A DNA stretch of 11,217 nt, from assembly GCA_947463665.1 (NCBI GenBank), contig CANHUD010000050.1, positions 1 to 11,217 on the forward strand, written 5' to 3'. Of this stretch, positions 4,368 to 11,217 are shown piece after piece. The DNA is from Sphingobacteriales bacterium (GTDB taxonomy: Bacteria > Bacteroidota > Bacteroidia > Chitinophagales > Chitinophagaceae). Positions within the stretch are counted from its first letter, which is position 1; each line of letters begins with the position of its first letter. The notes below the pieces were generated by a model. That model did no database searches and had not been told where the DNA came from. It was given only the letters and a program-made list of their open reading frames with translations. Both the position numbers and the translations under genes were made by a program.

Positions 4368-6959
4368 ATGCAACGTACTTGGTTCCTGAAACGTATGGCC
4401 CTGCTGTCTGTCACAGTGGCCCTCTGCGCGCCGTCCCTGGCACAGCGCCGGCCGCAAACCCCTCCAGCCCCTGCCCCGCAATCACCGGCTCCTCCGCAGG
4501 CTGCCCCCGGCGCCAACGGACCAGCCATGCCGGGTGCCGGCCGTGGTGCCTCCTCCAACGGTCCTAAACCCTACAAAGAGGTGATCACCGAAAAAGCCAA
4601 ATCATCAAAAGGGCTCTTCACCGTTCATAAGGTGGATGATAAATACTACTTCGAGATCGCTGATTCGGTTATGAACCGCGACATCATGGCCATCACGCGC
4701 TTCTCCAAAATCGCCGCCGGTGCCGGTGTATATGGAGGCGAACAGGCTAACCAGCAGGTACTGCAGTTCGAAAAAGGACCGGATAATAAGGTCTTCCTGC
4801 GGGTAGTTACCCTCATCGCCACGGCCAACGATTCCACCCAGCCGATCTACAAAGCCGTACGCAATTCATCTGTAGATCCAATCGCCGCTGCATTCGACAT
4901 CAAAGCTTTTTCCAAAGATTCCTCCGGCGTGGTACTGGATATGACGGATTTCTTCAAAGGAGATAACCAGCCGGTCTCCCTGAGCTCGGGTACAAAGCGC
5001 CGCCTCAGCCTCAGCAGCCTGGCCTCCGACCGCTCCTATATCGAATCCATCCGCTCCTACCCGATCAATACAGAAGTAAGGACCGTAAAAACGTTCAACG
5101 CTTCATCCGGATTCGGTGCACCCTCCGCATCCCCCTTCCCCTCTGCATCCATTCCCGCTGCCAATACAGCCGGTGCCGTTACCATGGAGCTGAACACTTC
5201 GTTCCTCCTGCTCCCTAAAGTGCCCGCGGCTAAACGCCTCGTAGACCCGCGCGTCGGCTATTTCGCAGACGATTACACCGTTTATTCAGACGACCAGCAG
5301 AAAGTGGAACAGGCTAATTTCATCGTTCGCTGGAAACTGGAACCCAAAGCGGAAGACATCGAAAAATGGAAACGCGGAGAACTGGTAGAACCGGTTAAAC
5401 CGATTGTGTACTACATAGACCCCGCTACACCCAAAAAATGGCGCCCTTTCCTGATCCAGGGAGTGAACGACTGGCAGGCAGCTTTTGAAAAAGCTGGTTT
5501 CAAAAACGCCATCATGGCCAAAGAATGGCCGGAAAACGATCCAACCATGAGCCTGGAAGACGCCCGGTTCAGCGTGATCCGCTATTTCGCCTCTGACATC
5601 CAGAACGCCTACGGACCCAACGCTCACGATCCCCGCTCCGGTGAGATCATCGAAAGCCATATCGGCTGGTACCATAACGTAATGGAACTGCTGCACGACT
5701 GGTATTTCGTTCAAACAGCCGCCGTTGACACGGAAGCCCGTAAAATGAAATTCGATGACGAACTGATGGGACAACTAATCCGCTTCGTATCCTCTCATGA
5801 AGTGGGACACACCCTGGGTCTCCGCCACAACATGGGCTCCAGCAGCAAAACACCGGTTGAAAAACTGCGCGATAAATCATGGGTAGAAGCCAATGGACAC
5901 ACAGCGTCCATTATGGACTATGCCCGTTTCAATTACGTGGCACAACCGGAAGATAATATCTCCAGAAAAGGTCTTTTCCCCCGCATCGGCGACTATGACA
6001 ATTGGGCCATCGAATGGGGCTATGGATATGCACCCGGCAAAACGGAAGAAGAACAGAAACTGACACTGAGCAAAAAATACATCGATCGCCTGGCTAAAAA
6101 CCCGCGCATCTGGTTCGGTTCCTATGAGTACGGAAATTTCAACGATCCGCGCACTCAAAGCGAAGATCTTTCCGATAATGCCATGAAAGCATCCGAATAT
6201 GGAATCAAAAACCTGAAACGGATCATGGCCAACCTGCCTGAATATACCAAAGAAGAAGGTGATCGTTACGAAAACCTGGCCAAAATGTACCGCCAGCTGG
6301 CCGGTCAGTTCAACCGCTACATCGGTCATGTTAGTCGTAACATCGGTGGCTACTACGAAACCTGGAAATCCGTAGAACAATCAGGTGATGTATACGAAGT
6401 TGTTCCCAAAGCCATTCAGAAAGACGCTGTTTCCTTCCTTAACAAACAGGTATTTAACACGCCCGACTGGATGCTGGACAAAAATATCCTGAATAAAATC
6501 AGCGCACCTGTATCCAATCAGGTTAGCTCTATCCAGGTTAATACACTGAACAGTCTGCTATCCTCCTCCCGCCTGTCCGGAATGGTCTCCATGGCCGCCC
6601 GCGATGCCGCAGCCTATAATGTGGATGAATTCTACGCAGATCTGAAAAAAGGAATCTTCAGCGAACTGGCCTCCCGTGGAAAGATCAGTCCCGAACGCCG
6701 TACACTTCAAAAAGCGTACGTCGACCGTATGCTGTCAATTCTGAATCCGGCACCCGCTGGTGGCCTCACCATATCCTTCGGTGGAGCCGCTGCCCCTTCA
6801 GATCTCGGCCGCTCGGATGTCAGCTCGGTTACCCGCGCACACATCAACCAGCTTAAAGCTGAACTCTCCACAGCAGCTGCCGGCTATCCGGATAGCATGA
6901 GCCGCTACCACCTGCAAGATCTGGTGGCAAGGATCAAAGATGCTATGGAGAAAAAATAG
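4368..6959 (+). CDS. Secreted zinc metalloprotease (DUF5118/DUF5117/DUF4953 family)
   Basis: Predicted zinc-dependent endopeptidase of 863 aa, close to the usual 800-850 aa of this Bacteroidota-rich family. Residues 1-25 form a signal peptide (basic RTWFLKR start, hydrophobic core, probable cut after SLA-25). C20 is preceded by Leu, so a lipoprotein signal is unlikely. A Pro/Ala-rich spacer covers about 27-62. A DUF5118-like segment (about 64-115, GLFTVHKVDDKYYFEIADSV) and a DUF5117-like region (about 116-330) follow. The catalytic part has HEVGHTLGLRH (H477, E478, H481, H487), the metzincin zinc-binding pattern HExxHxxGxxH, and a Met-turn SIMDY (M516). The long C-terminal part (about 560-863) has no motif I recognise. 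The ATG at 4368 has an AT-rich leader without Shine-Dalgarno. The gene stands alone, divergent from exbB and convergent with the permease. Substrate and biological role are unknown; periplasmic or surface location is inferred from the signal peptide. Confidence 0.93.
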   Translation: MQRTWFLKRMALLSVTVALCAPSLAQRRPQTPPAPAPQSPAPPQAAPGANGPAMPGAGRGASSNGPKPYKEVITEKAKSSKGLFTVHKVDDKYYFEIADSVMNRDIMAITRFSKIAAGAGVYGGEQANQQVLQFEKGPDNKVFLRVVTLIATANDSTQPIYKAVRNSSVDPIAAAFDIKAFSKDSSGVVLDMTDFFKGDNQPVSLSSGTKRRLSLSSLASDRSYIESIRSYPINTEVRTVKTFNASSGFGAPSASPFPSASIPAANTAGAVTMELNTSFLLLPKVPAAKRLVDPRVGYFADDYTVYSDDQQKVEQANFIVRWKLEPKAEDIEKWKRGELVEPVKPIVYYIDPATPKKWRPFLIQGVNDWQAAFEKAGFKNAIMAKEWPENDPTMSLEDARFSVIRYFASDIQNAYGPNAHDPRSGEIIESHIGWYHNVMELLHDWYFVQTAAVDTEARKMKFDDELMGQLIRFVSSHEVGHTLGLRHNMGSSSKTPVEKLRDKSWVEANGHTASIMDYARFNYVAQPEDNISRKGLFPRIGDYDNWAIEWGYGYAPGKTEEEQKLTLSKKYIDRLAKNPRIWFGSYEYGNFNDPRTQSEDLSDNAMKASEYGIKNLKRIMANLPEYTKEEGDRYENLAKMYRQLAGQFNRYIGHVSRNIGGYYETWKSVEQSGDVYEVVPKAIQKDAVSFLNKQVFNTPDWMLDKNILNKISAPVSNQVSSIQVNTLNSLLSSSRLSGMVSMAARDAAAYNVDEFYADLKKGIFSELASRGKISPERRTLQKAYVDRMLSILNPAPAGGLTISFGGAAAPSDLGRSDVSSVTRAHINQLKAELSTAAAGYPDSMSRYHLQDLVARIKDAMEKK

Positions 6960-6970
6960 AATAGAGAAAA

Positions 6971-7014
6971 TAGAGGATAGAGGTTAGAGACTAGTCTCCA
7001 ATCTCTATCCTCTA
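6971..7014. terminator. 44-bp palindrome, probable bidirectional terminator
   Basis: The 22-nt arms 6971-6992 and 6993-7014 are inverted repeats with only two non-Watson-Crick positions (one G-T, one A-C), centred on CTAG. It fills the 63-bp gap between the convergent protease and permease genes and would fold into a long RNA hairpin in either direction. The arms are built from tandem TAGAG-type heptamers (TAGAGGA, TAGAGGT, TAGAGAC), and looser copies flank them at 6962-6967 and 7013-7020. There is no strong T tract on either side, so efficient intrinsic termination is inferred from position and stem strength only. It could also be a dispersed repeat. Confidence 0.7.
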
Positions 7015-7022
7015 ATCTCTAA

Positions 7023-8303
7023 TCACTCATATCGTAGCGCTACAATCGGATCCAGCTTACTCGCCTTAATAGCCGGATAAATACCCGCAACAATTCCTAC
7101 AATAGAACAGATCAGAATCCCCATGATGATCACTTTCCAGGGGATCAGAAAACCGGTTTCCAGCAACGCTCCCACACCATTGCCAACGGCTACGCCCAGA
7201 ATAATGCCGATTACGGCACCCATCAGACTGATCAGGATAGATTCATATAAAAACTGCTGACGAATACTGCTTCTCGTTCCTCCCAATGCCTTGATCAGTC
7301 CCACTTCCCGTGTTCGCTCAGACACGGCCACCAGCATGATGTTCATCAATCCGATCGCGGCACCAAGCAACGTAATAAATCCAATAGCTCCGGCCGCAGC
7401 AGAGATGGTTCCCAATAATTTGATGAAGGTCTCCGCAATACTATCACTTTTGTCTACATAGAAATTACTCTCCTCCGAAACCGCTAATCCCCGGATCGGT
7501 CGCAAAGCCCCTTCAGCCTCGCCTATCGCCTGCTCCATCTGGGTCATGTCGTCTACCATCACGGCAATACTGAAAGACTGATTCGGATTTGAAAACAAGC
7601 GCCGGATATTATTGTACGACGTGAACACCACATTGTCTAACTGCAAAAAAGCACTGGAACCTTTTTCCTTCGTCACCCCAACAACCTTGTACTTGTTGCT
7701 CCCTACCCGTATCACCTGATCCAATGCCCGCTCTGGACGGTCATTGAACAATTTCTTTGCCACGTCACTTCCAATAACCGCTACATTCCTTCCGCTCTCT
7801 ACATCCATCCTGCTCAATCCTCTGCCATAGGCTACCTCATACCCGTTCAGTAACAGGTAATTCTCATCACCCCCATTTAACGTTACGGTTGGATTGGTTT
7901 TGATGTTCTCAAAAAAAACAGTCTGGCTCCTGGGACCATTTAATCCAATGGAAACAGCAGCCGGAAAGTTGAAGCGCTTCTTAAACTCACGCGCCTGTTC
8001 GTAGGTGATGATCCGTCCTTCATTGGATTTCTTCTGCTTCTTGTCGCGCTTATCGGTCTTCTTCACTTCCCTGTTACCTCCACCACCAATGCGGATCTGA
8101 CGCTCCTTGAAACGGATGCTGAATGCATTGGCACCCATCGTGGAAAAACTCTCCCGCAAGGAGGTGTTCATCGCCTCAATCGCTGTAATGATACCCACCA
8201 GCGCCATGATGCCGAAAGCAATAATGGCCACCGTAATACCCGTCCGTAATTTTTGCGCACGAACAGTATGAAAAGCCAACAGAATGATATCCAGAATCTT
8301 CAT
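7023..8303 (-). CDS. MacB/FtsX-type ABC transporter permease, no ATPase nearby
   Basis: ABC permease of 426 aa with the four-helix MacB/LolC/FtsX layout. The first helix is at about 22-44, a large periplasmic MacB_PCD domain at about 45-290, and three helices at about 300-327, 352-380 and 389-411. The family's cytoplasmic coupling signature SERTREVGLIKALGGTRSSI is at 328-347, and the C-terminus is YPAIKASKLDPIVALRYE. Such proteins pair with a separate ATPase and perform mechanical work or export across the envelope (MacB exports macrolides or peptides, LolC moves lipoproteins), but the substrate cannot be read from sequence. Residues 73-97 form an unusual insert: a Gly4 run and then a very Lys-rich stretch. 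The ATG at 8303 lies 81 nt downstream of nuoN with no good terminator between, so some read-through from the nuo operon is possible. No ATPase is present in the window. Confidence 0.92.
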   Translation of the reverse strand: MKILDIILLAFHTVRAQKLRTGITVAIIAFGIMALVGIITAIEAMNTSLRESFSTMGANAFSIRFKERQIRIGGGGNREVKKTDKRDKKQKKSNEGRIITYEQAREFKKRFNFPAAVSIGLNGPRSQTVFFENIKTNPTVTLNGGDENYLLLNGYEVAYGRGLSRMDVESGRNVAVIGSDVAKKLFNDRPERALDQVIRVGSNKYKVVGVTKEKGSSAFLQLDNVVFTSYNNIRRLFSNPNQSFSIAVMVDDMTQMEQAIGEAEGALRPIRGLAVSEESNFYVDKSDSIAETFIKLLGTISAAAGAIGFITLLGAAIGLMNIMLVAVSERTREVGLIKALGGTRSSIRQQFLYESILISLMGAVIGIILGVAVGNGVGALLETGFLIPWKVIIMGILICSIVGIVAGIYPAIKASKLDPIVALRYE

Positions 8304-8384
8304 TCTGTAAAAATACTAAAAAAGAGAGGCTCCCCCGGAAAATCAGGATGAACGGAGGATACCCTACAACAGCGTACTCCGGTA

Positions 8385-9761
8385 TCAGTAATTCAACAGC
8401 CCAAGCAGCAATCCGGGCTTAATACCCAACAGGATCACCAGTGCGGCTGTTACGACCAGCATAAGCCTGAAACCACCGCTCACAGCTATCGCCGGATTTT
8501 CATCTGCCGATTTGAAGAACATCGACTGGATCACCCGGAAATAATAATATGCACTAATAGCAGCACCCAACACGCCGATGATCACCAGCCAGAACATCTG
8601 ACCGGTCCGCAAAGCGGCCATAAGCATGTAATATTTAGAGAAGAAGCCGGCCGTGAGCGGCACACCTGTGAGCGACAATAAAAACACAGCACCCGTAATG
8701 GCCAGTACCGGCTCATGCTTCACCAGTCCGTTGAATCCGTCAAACGTGAAGTCCTTCATTTTCATTAAAATCGCAAACAAGCCAATGGTCGCCACACTGT
8801 AGGCCGCTCCATACAAAAGCAAACCCTGCTTGGCCGTAGTATTCAGCGCAAAAACTGCCAGCATCATAAATCCTGCCTGTGCAATGGATGAATAGGCCAG
8901 CATCCGTTTAACACTCTGCTGGAATACCGCCGTAAAATTCCCCACTATCAGCGTAAGTGCTGTGATCACTGCTGCAGAAAGCTGCCAGCTGGCATGCAGC
9001 TTGCCAAATCCATTCTCAAACAACCGTAAGAACGCAACAAAAACAGCCGCTTTCACCACCGTAGCCATGAAAGAAGTAAATACCGTAGGCGATCCATCGT
9101 ACACGTCCGGCGTCCAGAAATGAAAGGGAGCCGCTGACACCTTAAAGGCCATCGACACCATCATCAGGATCAACCCCAGGCCCATCAGCGGTGTAATGGC
9201 TACTCCCCCAATGTTAAGACCGTCAACAAAAAAAGTACCGGAACTTCCGTACAGCAAAGCAATCCCCATCAGCATCAGCCCGGTAGAAAATGAACCCATC
9301 AGAAAATACTTCAGCGCAGCTTCATTGCTCTTCAGATTCCGCTTGTCACTTCCCGCCAGAATATACAGCGGAATGGAAATGATCTCCACTCCGATGAATA
9401 AAAACAACAGACTCTGGAAGGCTGATACGATCGATACCCCACACAACACGAAAAAGATCAGCGCAAAATAATCCGAACCGTTTTTTCCCACCTGGTCAAT
9501 ATCCGAAGCGGATAGTAAAAAATAAATCAGCGTAGCAGTGAATGCCACCGCATTGAACAGCATGCCAAATGTGGTGAACACCAGCATGCCCCTGGTTTCA
9601 ATCTGGAAAAAAGGCGAACCCATAAACTCCAGTCCATTGGCGATCAGCAATGCGATCACCCCGGCAATGGCTACATATTTAACAGACGATTTGTTCTTTA
9701 GTACAATGCCACTATACATCATCACCACTCCCCAGATCGCCGATATAATTATTGCATTCAT
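8385..9761 (-). CDS. nuoN: NADH-quinone oxidoreductase subunit N
   Basis: Membrane subunit of respiratory complex I, one of the three antiporter-like proton-pumping subunits (NuoL, M, N); 458 aa. It is highly hydrophobic with about 13-14 helices. Key residues of the family are present: E126 in FLFIGVEIISIPLY, K151 (ALKYFLMGSF), K207 in AFKVSAAPFHFWTPDVYDGSP, K237 (TVVKAAVF) and K376 in PLTAGFFSKYY. From memory these correspond to E133, K158, K217, K247 and K395 of E. coli NuoN. The ATG at 9761 follows nuoM by 18 nt and has a clear AGGAG ribosome-binding site 8 nt upstream. It is the last gene of the usual nuo order; the next gene downstream is an unrelated ABC permease. No truncation or frameshift is visible. 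Confidence 0.97.
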   Translation of the reverse strand: MNAIIISAIWGVVMMYSGIVLKNKSSVKYVAIAGVIALLIANGLEFMGSPFFQIETRGMLVFTTFGMLFNAVAFTATLIYFLLSASDIDQVGKNGSDYFALIFFVLCGVSIVSAFQSLLFLFIGVEIISIPLYILAGSDKRNLKSNEAALKYFLMGSFSTGLMLMGIALLYGSSGTFFVDGLNIGGVAITPLMGLGLILMMVSMAFKVSAAPFHFWTPDVYDGSPTVFTSFMATVVKAAVFVAFLRLFENGFGKLHASWQLSAAVITALTLIVGNFTAVFQQSVKRMLAYSSIAQAGFMMLAVFALNTTAKQGLLLYGAAYSVATIGLFAILMKMKDFTFDGFNGLVKHEPVLAITGAVFLLSLTGVPLTAGFFSKYYMLMAALRTGQMFWLVIIGVLGAAISAYYYFRVIQSMFFKSADENPAIAVSGGFRLMLVVTAALVILLGIKPGLLLGLLNY

Positions 9762-9769
9762 AATAGAAT

Positions 9770-9774
9770 CTCCT
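9770..9774 (-). promoter_or_regulatory. Ribosome-binding site of nuoN
   Basis: AGGAG on the minus strand, 8 nt before the ATG at 9761 and inside the short nuoM-nuoN gap. It supports that start. It is the only clear Shine-Dalgarno sequence I found before a complete gene in this window; the others have A/T-rich leaders. Confidence 0.75.
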
Positions 9775-9779
9775 GAAAA

Positions 9780-11217
9780 TTATTTGATGAACCTATTGAT
9801 GACCAGCTCCGATGTCTCCCGAATCATCCCAAACAGGGGCGTCGGGTAGATGCCTATAAAAAAGATCATCACCACAATCAATACCAATACCAGCTTCTCG
9901 CCAAAAACAATCTCGCGGAAGGAGGAAGTCAGGGCGTTCAATTCTCCATAAAAAACATTGCGGATCATATTGAGGGTATACACAGCTGCCAGAATAATAC
10001 TGATACCCGCCGCCACCGCATACCACGGACTGAACTTATACAAACCGGCAAACATCATGAACTCCCCTACGAAAGCGTTTGTTAACGGCAGCGCAATGTT
10101 CGCCAGCGCAACAATCACCAGCAGAATGGTAAGACCCGGTGCTTTCTGCGCAAGTCCACCCAACTCCGACATCTTACGAACCCCTGTCTGCTGCTCTATC
10201 AGATGAATCACGATCCACAAACCAATGATGTTGATCCCGTGATTCAGCATCTGCAACAACATTCCCTGCAACGCCAGCTGGTTCACCGTAAAGATGGATG
10301 CCGCCATCAACCCAATATGCGCGATCGATGAATAGGCTGCTAACCTTTTCAGATCATCCTGACGAATCGCGATCAGCGATGCATATAACATGCCAATCAC
10401 CGACAACCCAATCACCACATTATCGTATTTACCTACCGCAACGGGCATCAGCATCACCAGCCAGCGGATCGCAGCAAACAAACCCATCTTCACCATAATA
10501 CCACTTAATACCATGGTCACAGGCGTGGGTGACTGTTCATATGCATCGGGCTGCCAGGTGTGAAAAGGGAATATCGGCATCTTGATCGCAAAGGCCACGA
10601 AAAACAACCAGAAAAGCCATGCCTGCTCTTTCGCATCCAGCGTAAGCTGCATAAAGGAAACAAAAGAGAACGACTGATCAGCCGTTTTAAGATACATATA
10701 AATGATGCCGATCAGCAGAAACAAAGAACCGGCAAACGTGTAAATAAAAAACTTGAAAGCAGCCTGTATGCGACGCTCACCTCCCCATTGAGAAGCCAGA
10801 AAATACGCAGGGATCAGTGCCAGCTCCCAGAAGAAATAAAACACCATCGCATCCATGGCCATGAAAACACCAATGAGCCCGGTCTGTGTGAGCAGCATCA
10901 ACCCATAAAAGGCATTCGGATTTTTGTACGATGTCCGGTAGGTGGCGCCAAAAATCAGAGGAAATGATACCGCCGTTAACAATACCAGCAAACGCGACAT
11001 CCCGTCGAGCACCAGCGTGAAACTGCTGCCCATCTCGGGCAACCATACGTAACTCACGGCATTCAGCAGGTAGTGCTCCTTCGCCATGAAAAATAACGAA
11101 GTCACAAATAAGCCTAACGTGAGCAAGGAGGAGAACAACGACCATGCCTTCACGGTGCGCTCTTCCTTGAGGAAGAAACTGATCAGTCCGCCTACCAGGG
11201 GGAACCAGATCAATAAA
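9780..11217 (-). CDS. nuoM: NADH-quinone oxidoreductase subunit M, 5' end outside the window
   Basis: Antiporter-like proton-pumping subunit of complex I. The frame is open to the window edge: the TTG at 11213 is an internal Leu codon (N-terminus reads LIWFPLVGGLISFF), so only a few residues are missing. Counting from that codon, 477 residues remain. Family signatures are intact: E130 in FYFFWELALIPAYFLASQWGG, K154 (FKFFIYTFAGS), K211 in AIKMPIFPFHTWQPDAY, K242 (IMVKMGLF), H325 (MLNHGINIIG) and E384 in AFVGEFMMF. These correspond to the membrane-embedded charged residues of the proton path in E. coli NuoM. The stop codon lies 18 nt before nuoN, so the two are co-transcribed. The rest of the nuo operon should lie beyond the right edge. 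Confidence 0.97.
   Translation of the reverse strand, partial: LLIWFPLVGGLISFFLKEERTVKAWSLFSSLLTLGLFVTSLFFMAKEHYLLNAVSYVWLPEMGSSFTLVLDGMSRLLVLLTAVSFPLIFGATYRTSYKNPNAFYGLMLLTQTGLIGVFMAMDAMVFYFFWELALIPAYFLASQWGGERRIQAAFKFFIYTFAGSLFLLIGIIYMYLKTADQSFSFVSFMQLTLDAKEQAWLFWLFFVAFAIKMPIFPFHTWQPDAYEQSPTPVTMVLSGIMVKMGLFAAIRWLVMLMPVAVGKYDNVVIGLSVIGMLYASLIAIRQDDLKRLAAYSSIAHIGLMAASIFTVNQLALQGMLLQMLNHGINIIGLWIVIHLIEQQTGVRKMSELGGLAQKAPGLTILLVIVALANIALPLTNAFVGEFMMFAGLYKFSPWYAVAAGISIILAAVYTLNMIRNVFYGELNALTSSFREIVFGEKLVLVLIVVMIFFIGIYPTPLFGMIRETSELVINRFIK

Noticed and set aside
5286..6380. Long minus-strand open frames inside the protease gene (about 162 and 167 codons)
   Set aside because: They are antisense to a gene with intact catalytic motifs and show no recognisable protein features.
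8304..8384. Terminator or promoter between nuoN and the permease
   Set aside because: A T6 run is preceded only by a stem of about four pairs, and a 6-bp GATACC/GGTATC stem has a 17-nt loop and no T tract. No good TTTG/TAnnTTTG pair is seen.
11211..11213. TTG as the nuoM start
   Set aside because: The frame stays open to the window edge and the sequence reads like an internal part of the first NuoM helix, so the gene is cut by the window.

Overview
The window looks like ordinary chromosomal DNA from a Bacteroidota bacterium, most likely a Chitinophaga-like member of the Chitinophagaceae. The evidence is the Bacteroidota-type TonB proteins with an RNKxYGAYxLR cytoplasmic motif, the exbB-exbD-exbD-tonB gene order, a DUF5117/5118/4953 zinc protease, and A-rich leaders that mostly lack a Shine-Dalgarno sequence. 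The genus is inferred from overall character, not from a marker gene.

Layout. (1) Positions 15-4009, all on the minus strand, hold a TonB energy-transduction cluster: exbB (4009-3152), two different exbD genes (3082-2411 and 2375-1839) and tonB (1820-969). A strong intrinsic terminator (943-911) follows, and then a second, paralogous tonB (866-15). (2) Positions 4010-4367 form a divergent, non-coding control region with several repeats and candidate promoters. (3) Positions 4368-6959 on the plus strand encode a secreted zinc metalloprotease with an intact metzincin-type active site. (4) Positions 6960-7022 separate convergent genes and hold a 44-bp near-perfect palindrome built from TAGAGG-like units, a likely bidirectional terminator. 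(5) Positions 7023-11217, minus strand, hold the end of a respiratory complex I operon: nuoM (5' end cut off by the window edge), then nuoN, then a MacB/FtsX-type ABC transporter permease with no ATPase gene nearby.

How the genes work together. ExbB and ExbD form the inner-membrane proton channel. It powers TonB, which energises outer-membrane receptors such as the SusC and siderophore types. The two TonB proteins share nearly the same receptor-binding domain but have different periplasmic linkers, so one motor may drive two transducers. NuoM and NuoN are proton-pumping antiporter-like subunits of NADH:quinone oxidoreductase and help build the proton gradient the TonB motor uses. The protease and the permease are probably cell-envelope proteins with unknown substrates.

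I see no tRNA, rRNA, CRISPR array, insertion sequence or phage gene, and no clear sign of an undescribed multi-gene system. The points most worth a second look are the diverged tandem tonB pair with a terminator between the copies, the heptamer-built palindrome, the repeats upstream of exbB, and the orphan permease.
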